Source of the DNA: Aptenodytes patagonicus
Lineage: Eukaryota > Chordata > Aves > Sphenisciformes > Spheniscidae
DNA: 64,000 nt
Assembly: GCF_965638725.1 (NCBI RefSeq)
Contig: NC_134951.1
Coordinates: 4,278,001-4,342,000, forward strand
Direction: 5' to 3'
The notes under the pieces: generated by a model
Told to the model about the DNA's origin: nothing
Databases searched by the model: none
The model's input: only the letters and a program-made list of their open reading frames with translations
In this document: one piece after another, positions 30,352-42,300 of the stretch
Layout of the letters: each line of letters starts with the position of its first letter
Numbering within the stretch: the stretch's first letter is position 1
Made by a program: the position numbers and the translations under genes

Positions 30352-33300
30352 GTGAGCGGGACGGGATGAGGTGACGGGGGGGGGGGGGGGGGGATGCGCT
30401 TCGCTATCTCCGTCGATCGGGCGGTGCCCGGGGGGGGGGGGGGATGCTGCCGCGGTGGCGTGGGGGCCGGGAGGAGGAGGAGGGGGCTGTCATCTCCCTG
30501 CGCGGCTGCGGCGTTGCCATGGGTGAGCGTCGCACGGCCGCCGTGCGCTGTACCGGCCCGCTGTTACCCGTGGGCGGCACCGGCTCGGCTTTGTGCGCCT
30601 TGCACGGCCTCGGTGCTTCCCGGGCGTCGCACCGGCTGGGGCCTCTCGTTCATCGCACCGGCTTCTGGCTTCCCGGGCGTTGCTCGGGGCCGATACCCTG
30701 CGGGCGTTGCACCGGCTCCGAGCGGTGCACCGGGCCCGGTGCTTTGCGCTGGCTTCAGGTTTTCCGCGCGTCGCACGGGACCGGTGCTTTACGGGGCCTC
30801 CGGCCTTTCCGTGCGTTACGCCGGTCCAGCGCTTGCCGTGCATCGCCCCGGTTCCGGGCACTTGCACGATGCCGGTGCCGCCGGTTTGATGCTTTTCTGC
30901 GCGTCGCGGCGGCTCCGAGCATCGCGCGGTCCTGATGCTTCGCGCTGACGCAGGGTGCTGCAGGGCCCGGCTGCTCTGCACCGGTTCCGTGCCTCCCGTG
31001 CGTTGTCACCGGCGCGGCCTTCCCGCGCGTTGCGCGGCCCGGGCGCTTTGCGGGCACGGCAGCGGCTCCGGGCACTGCGGGGCCCGGGTGCTTCGCACCG
31101 GCTTCGCGCATCCCCCGCGCTGCACCGCGGAGGCCCTCCCGCGCCTTGCGCGGCCGCGGTGCTTTTGCACGGCGGCGGCTCCCGTGGGTCGCTCGGACGG
31201 GGCGGGCGCCGAGCGGGTTAAAGGGGCGGGCCGGGGGGGGGGGGGAGGACGGAGCGGGCCGCAGCACACACCCCCCCACCACCCCCCCCCCGCCGCCGCC
31301 GCCGCCGCGCCCCCATGGCGGCCAGCACCAAAGCCGTGTCCCTCTTCAAGCGGACGCTGACCCTCTCCCCGCCGCGGGGCCCCCCCCGGGCGCTGGGGCG
31401 GCTGCGGGGCGGCGGGCGGAGGGTGCAGCAGCGCGGCGCCACCGCCGCCCCCCCGGCCCCGCCGCCGGCCGCCCCCCGCCTCCAGCCGCCCCCCTGCACC
31501 CCGCTCTGCCCGCAGGACTCGCTGGGACGAGGCCTCCGCGCCTGCTACCGCTACCTCAACCAGACCAGCCGCAGCTTCGCCGCCGTCATCCAGGCCCTGG
31601 ACGGAGAGCTGCGGTGAGCGGGGGGGGGGGGGACGGGACGGGACGCTGGGGTCCCTGGAGGGGGTGGCTGGGAGGTGGCGGGTGCAGTGTGTGTGTGTGT
31701 GTCCCGACGCCGGGGCTCCCTGGCAGAGCTGGCCGGGAGGGGTGGTCCATGCGATGCCCCCGTATCCTATGTTTCTGTAGCTGAGTTGCTGGGAAATGCT
31801 CCCTCTTCCACCCCCGTGCAGCAGATCGCCGGGGTGCTGGGCTGTGCTGAGCTGTGCTGAGCTGAGCTGTGCTGAGCTGAGCTGAGCTGGCGGGGAGACG
31901 CTCGGCGCAGCCCCACCCCGTGCAGCTGGACGTGGGGTTTTTCACGTCCGAGCTGGCTGGCTGTAATGCATCCCCCCCCCCGCCCCCCTAAGCTGGGTTC
32001 CTCGGCCGAGCAGGCCCGGGGACTGGCACTACAGCTTCTAGGCCAGCAGACGGTTAAACGCAGCGCCCGGCCATGTGCTGTTTGTGACACCCTGGGAATG
32101 TGTCCGGGCAGTGCCAAGGCTGGCGCTGGCCTTTGGGCTGGCCAGAGGGACGTGGCACCGCCAGCGAGAGGAGGTGAGCAAAAACCCCGGGGCTGACCGA
32201 GGGTCTGGACCCTACCTGGAAGGTGCTTTTGGAAGCAGCTGCCTCAAAACCTACACAGTCGTCGGGGGGGGGGCTTGCTTGCGCGCTCATTTTTTGCTGT
32301 ACAAATTTTGCTGACACGTGCAAGAAAGCTTCAGATGGTAATAGTAACAGAGGATGCAAACCTCAGGTGGCCTGGGGCCTCGTGCATATATATATATGCT
32401 TTATATATTATATTCATACAGAAATAACTGATTTCAGCCATGTAGATCTCTCTCCAGTTAATCCCAAGATGGGTTAATCGTCAAAATCGGGGGTTTACTA
32501 TAAGTTGCGTTAGACACGTCTAATGCTGCGGTTGCGACTCCGCCGAGCAGTTGCAGGCGCCAGCCTGAACACTGGGTTATCTGTTGGGTTTCTGAGCCCT
32601 ACTTTGGCATTTTGGACGGTGCCCCGTAGTTGTCGCCCGGCATTTATGGAATGGTCGTCTGCAGCCTGTTTTACAGGAAACGCAAAGAAATTCAGCGGCT
32701 TGGCTGGAGTTGCGTGGAAAGGTATGAGTGGGGCCAAGAATTAAACTTTTTTTTTTCCCCTGCTTGGTGTATTACCTAATGTAGAAATTAAGGGGGAAAA
32801 AAAAAAAAAGGCCAATCAATAAAACACCTCGAAACCTGTTAGCGGTGACAGTGTGCGGTGTGCTTGCCTTGATCTTCCTGCGGTTATCTTTCTTGTCTGT
32901 TTTTCCTGTTCTTTAATCCTTGCATTGCAGCTTGCTCGGATCAGGAAGGCTCCCTCCCCTCAGGGTACAGAAACTTCTGCCTGGCATCCTGAAAATGCTA
33001 TTGCCGGACCTTCGCAACCTACAGCTGCGCAGGGATTGCTGCTGAATTACAGCTGGCTCTGTAGTAGATCAGAAGAGACTCATTTTCGAAGCACGGTAGC
33101 TCCGCTGAAGAGTTTAGGGACAAAAGAGGGAAACAGAAAATAGGCAGAAAAAAGGAATAGGCAGAGCAGCAAGCTTACTGAAGGAATTAATTTTGCTGGA
33201 TCGTGTCAAAGAAGTGCGTTCATGGATGTTGTAATGGGGGTTAAACTGGACCCCTGTGGTTACAGACTGCTTAATGTTTGCCTCTGCGCTTGCTGGTTGG

Positions 33301-36300
33301 AGAAGCTTGGTGTTGCAGGATTCAAGCGTTAACCACGTTGTGCTGCGAAACACAGGTGCTGCCCGGGGTCTGCTCCTGGGTACGGTGCCCTGCGCCACAG
33401 CCCGGTCCCCTCCCCTGCCGCAACTTTGCAGCTTCTTTGGAGTGAAATCTCCTTCTCTGAAGGCTGGGGAAGTGTGAAGCTCTTGTTCCCTGGGTCGCTT
33501 CCCTGCTCCTGGGAGAGTTTCCCTGCATCCCCTAAGGACTGCTTGAAAATGGAGAGCTTCTGGATGAGCGCACAGAGCAATGCTCCCCAGGCTAGGGCAC
33601 AGGGAGTTGAGCTAAAATGTTTGCTTTCTTCCTGCTTATTTTTTTTGGCCCCATAAACAGTGTGTTTTGCTGGCCAGGGCCCTGTCCAGCCTGTTGCTCC
33701 ATGGTTAGGGTGTTTTCTTGGAAGGTGGGGGGCTCAAAACTGTAGCTTCATTGGCAGCTGAGCCAACATCATAGCTCCTGGTGGTGGAGAAAGTTATGAG
33801 CCACCATGATAGCTCCTCTCCTGGTGGTGGGAGAGGAGGAGAGGAATGCTCCTGCCTTCCCCTCTTGCCGGCCCCGTGGTCCTGCCCGTCCCTGGGACCC
33901 TTCAGGATCAATGCCTGCAGGTTCAGCTTTGTGGAGAGGACCAGCCTTGTGCTGGCAGGGGGTGAATGTGGCGGCAAGGAGAAAGGAGAAAAAAAAGACC
34001 TCGCCTGGGAAGGGGGGAGCTGCGCCTAGCACAGAGCTGGAGCTTGAGCCCTGAGATGAAACCGGGCTTGCTCTTTGGCAGTGGGCGCTTCCAGTTGCGT
34101 GAAGGGGAGGTAATGTTGGAGTATCCTCTTCCCAGCGCTGTCACGCATGTTTTCTGGTGAAGACTGTGTGGCTTTGGTAGGCCCCTGTCATCCCCATGGA
34201 TGTCAGGTTGGAGCCCAGCTGGGACCATGGTGCCTGGGAACCCTGCAGAGAAATGGGGAGCTGCAGGCAGACCATGCTCGCTGTGTGGTTGGTTTATGAT
34301 CTTACATTTCATAGAATCATAGAATGGTTTGGGTTGGAAGGGACCTCTAAAGGTCATCTAGTCCAACCCCCCTGCAATGAGCAGGGACATCTTCACCTAA
34401 ATCACGTTCCTCAGAGCCCCGTCCAACCTGACCTGGAATGTTTCCAGGGATGGGGCATCCACCACCTCTCTGGGCAACCTGGGCCAGTGTTTCACCACCC
34501 TCAACGTAAACGATTTCTTCTTTTGATTTGCCCAAATCACCACGGTGCGAAATTCAGTATATGGTGGAAGCTAGGGATGCAGTTAAGGTTTGGATGCAGA
34601 GGTGGGGTTAAATAAGTGTTTTAACTATGCCGGGCTCTGGAGTTACTGCTAGCTCTTCCCTTGGCACGGTGTCGATGTGAGAGGTGCTTCTGGAATGGCG
34701 TTTCAGCTTCTGCTCTGCCTTTCTTGGTTGCTGCCGGTGGAAGTTGCTGCTGAAAGGGGTAGGAGTCCTGGGCACTTGCATTGTGTCGGATGAACGTTTG
34801 CAGCCTGGTTGAAATGGAAAAACTGAGGGTTTTATATAAATCCTGGAGTCGGAGCCGGTATTTCTCACCATCAGGACTTTTTTTTTTGGTGTTTTTTTTG
34901 CTTCGGCTGCAGAGATGTGGAGCCTGGGTGGGGAAGGTGGGGGCGGTGGGACCGGGAGGGGAAGTGGCTCTCCAGCAGCTTTCCGCTGGGGTGCTTGGAC
35001 GTGTGGGCTGTCTCCAGCGTCTTGTTCATGGAGATAAAAAAATACAGGGTGTTTCGGCTCTATCTGCCAGTCCTAACGTTCCTGTTGCACAGTAAGGGAC
35101 CCCCTTATTCCCCCCCCCCTTCCCAAACAGCCTAAAAGGGTGCTGGGTGCAGAGAAGGGGAAGTAATAGGAAAAGTACACCTGCTTTTTTCCCCTTCTTT
35201 ATTTTGCATTTGCTTTTTCCAATAAGCTGACCTCGGGCTCTGTCCGCTGGGTCCCAGCGAGCACTGGCCGAGAGCCTTCGATCTCGCTTGCAGGGTTGGA
35301 TCTTGCTTGCAGAGTTGGATCTGGCAGTGCCCTGCCCTGCCCGGGGAGAACTTACAGGGCCACCACTTCCTCAATACGCGTCTCAGAAAGCCAAAAGCAA
35401 TGCCAGAGTTCTCTGCATGAGGGGAAAAACCCGGGTTTCCTAACCCAGCTCGGGCGTGCTGCAGCTTTCGCAGCGGTCAGCCCGTGGGGAGTTTGTACGG
35501 AGGCACCTCCGTTGCTCAGGGTGGTGGTTCAAGACATGGACCTGCATGAGCAGGTCCAGAGGAGGGCCGTGAAGATAATCGGGGGGCTGGAGCACCTCCC
35601 CTGTGAGGACAGGCTGAGAGAGTTGGGGTTGTTCAGCCTAGAGAAGAGAAGGCTCTGGGGAGACCTTACTGCAGCCTGTCGGTACTTAAAGGGGGCCTAC
35701 AGGAAAGATGGGGAGGGACTCTTTATCAGGGAGTGTAGTGACAGGACAAGGGGTAACGGTTTGAAACTGAAAGAGGATAGATTTAGATTAGATATAAGGA
35801 AGAAACTCTTCACTGTGAGGGTGGTGAGACACTGGAACAGGTTGCCCAGAGAAGTTGTGGATGCCCACTCCTTGGAAGTGTTCAAGGCCAGGTTGGATGG
35901 GGCTTTGAACAACCTGGTCTAGTGGAAGGTGTCCCTGCCCACGGCAGGGGGGTTGGAACTAGATGACCTTTAAGGTCCCTGTATTGGGTCTGGTTGAGAT
36001 GGAGTTAATTATTTTCCCCATAGCAGCCCTCACAGTACTGGGCTTTGTACTGGTAGCTAGAAGGGTATTGATAACACGCCAGTGTTTTGGCTACTGCTGA
36101 GCAGCGCTCCCACAGCATCAAGGCTGTCTCTCCAACGTTCTCCCCTCGCCAGTAGGCTGGGGGACACGGCCAGGACACCTGACCCAAACTGACCAAAGGG
36201 ATATTCCATGCCATATGACGTCTGCTCAGCAATAAAAGCTAAGGGAAAGGAGGAGGAAGGGGGGCATTCGTTATTATGGTTTGTCTTCCGGAGCAACCGC

Positions 36301-39300
36301 TACGCGTCCCTACTTCCCGGGAAGTGGCTGGACATTGCCTGCTGATGGGAAGTAGAGAATAAAATCTTTGTTTTCCTTTGCTTCCGCGTGTGGCCTTTGC
36401 TTTTGCTTTATTAAACTGCCTTTATCTTGACCCACGAGTTTTTTTTCCATCTTATTTTCTCCTCCTCCCTGTTCTGCTGAGGAGCGGAGTGATAGAGCGG
36501 CTTGGTGGGCACCTGGTGTCCAGCCAAGGTCAACCCACCACAGTCCCTTCCAATCCAAACCATTCTATGATTCTGTGATGATCAAGGTAGGTGGGAAGTG
36601 CTGCTGTTGGTGCTTTCCATCCCTAACCTGCTCCTGTGACCCTGGGATTTGAGCGGCACGTTTCCAATGCATTTATTTTACGTTCCTGCACAGCAGGGGA
36701 CAGCCACTGTCCTCAAATGAGGTCTGGGGAAGCTGACACCCAGGATTTGATGGAGGAGGGATTGGACGCGGGTATCCCTGGGTATCCCCAGACCAAAGCT
36801 GGCTTCCAAACTGTAGGAGACGCTGTCAAACAACAGTGGGGGCCAGGAAGGTTTTCACATTCACCGCTTTCCGTTCTGCTCAGTGGCTGAAGTAACATAC
36901 CCCTTGAAACGTGAAAGCCAATTATGCTGGAAGTGCTCCTATCTTCCAAGGCATCAATGACGTGGTGGTGCTGGCGTGTGATGTGTTGATCTGGAACACC
37001 GCCGGAGGCTGTGTGGTTAATCTAAACTGTTTGTCCTGCCTAATAGGCAATCCCAAGTAAGGGATGATTTTTTTTTTTCCTCCCCCCCCCCCACCCCAGA
37101 CATGCCGTCTGTATATTCTACCTAGTTCTGCGTGCCCTGGATACTATAGAAGATGACATGACCATCAGCTTAGATGTAAAGGTCCCGATGCTGCACGAGT
37201 TTCACTCCTATCTCTATCAACCAGAGTGGAAATACATGGAGAGCAAGGAGAAGGACCGGCAGGTGCTCGAGGACTTCCCAACGGTAAGATGTCCACTTCC
37301 TTGCTTCAGCTGCTTTGTTGTCACCTTTGTGTGCACGGTTGCCTCTCCACCTTACACCTGAGCTCATTCAGTCCCTGGCGAGCGCGTAGCTCTTCGGAAG
37401 AGCTACATCACCTGCACGTGGGGCTGGATGCAGAGCTGGAGTGAGAAGCCCAAACATTGTGCAACTCCCTACGTGAGCCAGAGCTAACCTGGCTGTGGAA
37501 AAGTGCCAGCTCTAAAAAGCGGCTTTTTGCCTCCCCTGTTGGAAGAGTAAATGACTGTTGTGTTGTGGAGAGCAGTTTGGATTTGTTGCCCGACACTGAG
37601 CGTTGCATGGCTTGGGCGTCCTGTGACCCCTAACAGATAGGGAGAGGAGGAAAGCTCGTCTGGCATCTGGCTTGTGGATGGACCAGTGTTTGCAGCGGTC
37701 CTGCAGGATCTGCTCTAGAGCTACAGAAGTCTGTCCGCAGACCTTTGACATGCATGTAAGATAAAAACCACCCTCACTATTAGTAACCGTATTTCCCAAA
37801 GTCTTACTGCTCTAAGGATCCTTCTAAAAGGAAGCCACAGAGAGTCTGCATCTCCACTGGCAAGCTAAGTGGTATTGGAGCCTGTTCCCTGACCTGGAGG
37901 CCAGTTGGGAAAGTCCGTCCCATGTCCAAGCTGTTAAACTCTCTCAGCACCCAGAACAGTGTGATTGCATCCCAGACTGTCCTGAAGAAGTGGTTTCTGG
38001 CCCACGCTACTTCCCAGGCTCTGCCTGGGGATTGCTTGGGGTCAGAAGCACATCAGGGGCCACGCTAATGGGGTAGCTGTGCAGGTGATCGAGTCCACGC
38101 TCGATATTTAAGTTACTGGTGCAGATGTAGCTGCAGGGCCTTGACTCTGTGCCGTAGGCACTCAGGATGGTGGGCAGCAGAGCTGAAGCCACGATGCCTG
38201 TCCTGGGCTCTTGCCAGGTTTCAGCCCCAGCAGGAGCAATGGGATGATGGAAGCTTTGCCGTGCTGAGGTGCAGCAGGGGAACCCGTCTGTCCGGTCGTC
38301 CTAGAAGGGATCCATCGAGCTGACGGCAGAAGGAGATGCTGTGGCTGGAAGGAGAGGTTGAGCTCTGCTGAGTGGGGTTCCAGACCTCTGGTTTTGGTGA
38401 GGGCACAAGCACCGGCCCTTGGTGGATGCTGCAGTTTAGCTGTTGCTCATGTTGATCAAGAATAGCTGGGCTTATTTTTTAGGGTTTTTTTTAAGCTCTG
38501 TTTAAGAAAAAGTACACTCATTCTAGTGAGGAGCGTTTAATTTTATGAGGAAGTTATGTTCTGTTCAGCTTTTTACCATTTTCAATTTATTCTACCCTTA
38601 TCGGGCTTTTCCTAGCAGTGGGAATGGGATAATTGTTTGGAAAACTGAGGTGTATTGTAAATATTGATGCTTGGCCTTGGGATAGCAGTGGCTGTGCCCC
38701 GTCTGGGAGGGGCGTGCGCTATAGGAGATGGCTGTGTCAGGGGATTCTTGATGTATAGCGATGGCGATATGGTAGGTATGCCAATGGCTTGGCACTTTAG
38801 AAAAGCTTTTGAGAAGGTGTTTGTGGCACTTCGTTGTTCTCTCTTGGTGTGTATGTGTTATTCACTCAGGCAATCTGAGTTCGTATTCAGGTATGATTTT
38901 AATAATATTTGGTAGAGGTGTACTCGCAGGTGGTGCTTTTCTGTAATGGATTGAAGCCATTGAGACAGAAGCAGAGTCGATATACGCTTATTTTACAGGC
39001 AGGCTGAGGCACAGGGCAAGGACGTGCCAGCAGCCGTGGATGGAGTCAGGAGGAGAGGCTGGATCTGCGGTGGCGTCTGAGCTGTAATTGTTCAGACCGC
39101 TGCTCTTATTGGACACACTCCCTGGGCTGGCTGTAGTTACCCACTGACGGGGAATAAAGCTCAGCACAATAAAACGTGATGCTCCACAGTTTTGGGAAGG
39201 GGAGGATGCACTTTTTAACTTTATTCAGTGAGAGAGCGATTGAGTCACTGAATATTGTTATTGGACATGCAGAAGAAGGATTTCACGCTTTCTGCATCAC

Positions 39301-42300
39301 TTGATGCCTTTCCAGTTGTGCAAAATGTGCCCTGCGGCGCCAGAGCTGGAGAGGGCTCAGGAGAACAAAGCACCAGAAACCTCCCCTGTCTTTTCCCGTG
39401 GTTGGCGTGACGGAGTGCTCTCACAAATTACAAAAAAAACCCCAACTCTGTGCACCAAGCGTAGTTTTGTCCTGCAACTCCCAGATGGTACCAGTTCAAG
39501 GCCACAGAGCCTTCCCAAAGATATTGCTGTGTCTGATCTGCCGCCAGAGACCATACCGTTTAGACTGAGAACAGGCTGAGCCTGTGCTTTAAGGGCCTTG
39601 AAACAACTCTGGTCGTGGGAGTTGTCCTACATCTCCAGCCAGGGCGGGATAAGAGCCTGGTAAACAGTCTTTTTCTGGTTTCTTAATAAATGTTGAGCTC
39701 CGATATTTTTTCCTGACTCTTTTTTTTTTTTTTCCCCCTCATGGTGGTTTGTGCTGCAGATCTCCATGGAGTTCAGGAACCTGTCAAAGGTCTACCAGGA
39801 TGTGATTTCGGATATTTGCCACAAGATGGGCGTTGGGATGGCGGAGTTCTTGGAGAAGAAGGTGGACTCTCAGCACGAGTGGGATAAGGTAAGTCGGCCC
39901 GGACAGAGGAGGGCACTGAACGTGAGTAGGGTCCACCTTGTCTCTGTGGAAAGAGGAGACAGAGCATCCCTGTGGGAAGAGGGTTCAGCTGGATGAGGGA
40001 GGCTGCGTGGGCTTGGGAAGGCTTTGAGAGACTGCTGGTCCTGTGGGTAACGGGAGGATGGCGTGGACTGTTGGTGTTGCCCACCAGCACGTGTTTTGGG
40101 TGACCCATCACATCAGCTGTTCCCGTGTGGGCGGTTCGTTCGGCTGCTGGAGGCAGAGTGGCACCTTGGTGGGACGTCCTTGGTGAGGCATTTGCTGGGC
40201 ATGGGAAAGTTGAGACATCCCAGGGGGGGCCATCAGAACTTGCTGAAGATGTACTATCAATTACCTCCTGAGCATCGCCTTTGTAAAACTCACTGTGGCA
40301 AATAGGCGGCTCTTTGTAACTGCTCCTTTTATCTTGTTTTTTTTCTGTCCCTTCCCCTCTCGGTGCCTCGCAGTATTGTCACTACGTTGCTGGGCTGGTG
40401 GGGATAGGACTTTCCCGTCTCTTCTCTGCATCAGAGCTAGAAGATCCTATTGTCGGGCAGGACACGGAGCTGGCCAACTCCATGGGCCTCTTCCTGCAGA
40501 AAACCAACATCATCCGTGACTATCTGGAGGACCAGCTGGAGGGAAGGGAGTTCTGGCCCAGAGAGGTGAGGGGAAAACACCGCCTCGGGGCGAGCATTTC
40601 TGCTGTGCCTCTTTGGGAAATGCGCTAAGACTGAAGGTACCGTTGTTGCTGCTCTGATACAGTGAGTTGCATCCTTTCCTTAGAAGGGTTCCTGCTGGAA
40701 CTTCTTTCTAGATCCCTAAAGCCAGTTTTTTTTCCCCACCGTTTGTTGGTGTCCCTTGACGGTCTTTCATGCTTCCGTTCAAGGCCTGTAATGGATGTAG
40801 CCAACCAGCCGTGCTTCGCAGGACACCTGTCTCGGGAATGCATAGCAGAAGGTGCACAGCTAAAATCGTAGCATCACTCATGTCCCTTTAAATCAAAGTT
40901 AACAGGAGAGACTTGGCGGTCTGCTTTAGTTTTGTTAAGACCCTACAGTAAAGCTGTGCTGCGTAAGATAGCTACTGTTGGTTGTACATGGTGATAATAA
41001 CAGCTCTTCTAATGACAGCTGGCTGAGAAGTTGCACATCTGTCTACAGCTGTCTGGGTACAGATGTGGGGACGAGGTGACGCCTCCTCACACTGCCAAGA
41101 ACTTGCTGGGCAGCTTTTTTCCCTCTCTGTTATGTTGGTTCTAGGAATGAGGGAGGATAAGACTGGGTGAGATCTCGAGAGGTTACCTAGTCCGTTCCCA
41201 AAGGCAGGATCAGCTCTGCCTGTGCCTGACAGATGCTTGTCCGCTCTTCTTGAGGCCCTCCAAGAATTTTTCTCTCCCTTTTCCGTGTGGCTCACCTGTC
41301 TCGTAGAGCATTTCTTGATGTCAGCCTGACGTGTGAGGCATCTTTTTCTTGCCCTGCCTAGAGAAAATGGGGAGATGAGTTGCATCCTCCTTCTTCGCAA
41401 TCCCTTTGTATATGCAAAGGCCACTGTCGTGTCTCCGCAGCCTGCCCGCCCTTCTTTCTTTAGCCTAGTAAGTCCCAACCCTTCAAGGCTTTCATGGGTC
41501 TCTGGTGCTTCTTGGTTCCCTCCCAGACCTCAAACTGTTATTGATGTCTCTCTTACAGCATGAACGTACCCTCCAACTTGTGAGTCCTTATCTTGATGTT
41601 TAGGTTTGGAGCAGATACGCAAAGAAGCTCTCGGATCTTGCCAAACCAGAGAACATCGATATGGCTGTCCAGTGTCTGAATGAGCTCATCACCAACGCCC
41701 TCCACCACGTCCCTGATGTCCTCACATATTTATCCCGTCTGAAAAACCAAAGCGTCTTCAACTTCTGCGCTATCCCCCAGGTGAGTAATGCTTTCAAGCG
41801 GTTCTTCATCGTCTGCAGCCCAGCTGATGAGAAGTTGGAGGTGTGGGGGGATTATATATCATGTCAGTATTAGCCCGTTTTATCCTCCATCTCTTCCTTC
41901 TTTCCTGGTACCTGCCGTTTCTGCTGTCGGTGAGATTGTGGCTTCACTCCAGAGTGTTCTGCCATCGATTTCGCTAGGGCCAAGGTTACTCCCTTGGCAA
42001 GCTCCTTGCAATGCGATAAGGCCTCTTGGTGTCTCTCCTTAGGTGATGGCTATTGCCACGTTGGCCGCCTGCTATAACAACAAGCAGGTGTTCAGGGGAG
42101 TCGTGAAGATCCGGAAGGGCCAGGCTGTCACTCTGATGATGGATGCCACGAACATACAAGCTGTCAAAGCCATCATGTACCAGTACGTGGAAGAGGTAGG
42201 TTGAGCAGCTTGCTTTGAGTAATTTCTGGCTGGTCCCATCCTCATTGCCGGTGTGGAATTGGGAAGGCATGTGAATCTGTTAGTCCCTTCCTTACGTCTC

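Larger units (their letters stand above)
29580..31660. promoter_or_regulatory. FDFT1: CpG island over the FDFT1 promoter, exon 1, intron 1 and exon 2
   Basis: Very high G+C with frequent CpG begins abruptly near 29580 and ends after the second coding exon. The left part (about 29980-30230) is the core promoter. The right part (about 30520-31190) is a CpG-rich degenerate tandem array in intron 1. Confidence 0.85.
31614..37099 (+). other. FDFT1: FDFT1 intron 2
   Basis: The largest intron (5.5 kb). It contains a GCTGAGCTGT-type repeat (31841-31890), a CR1 at 34.3 kb, and a CR1 split by a solo LTR at 35.5-36.6 kb. The rest shows nothing recognisable. Confidence 0.85.

Noticed and set aside
30394-31282. 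Arg/Ala/Gly-rich open frames of 160-185 codons on both strands
   Set aside because: CpG-dense tandem array in FDFT1 intron 1 with very low stop density; no homology recognised.
35296-35922. 208-codon plus-strand frame
   Set aside because: Its second half is the C-terminal part of CR1 ORF2; the rest is chance extension.
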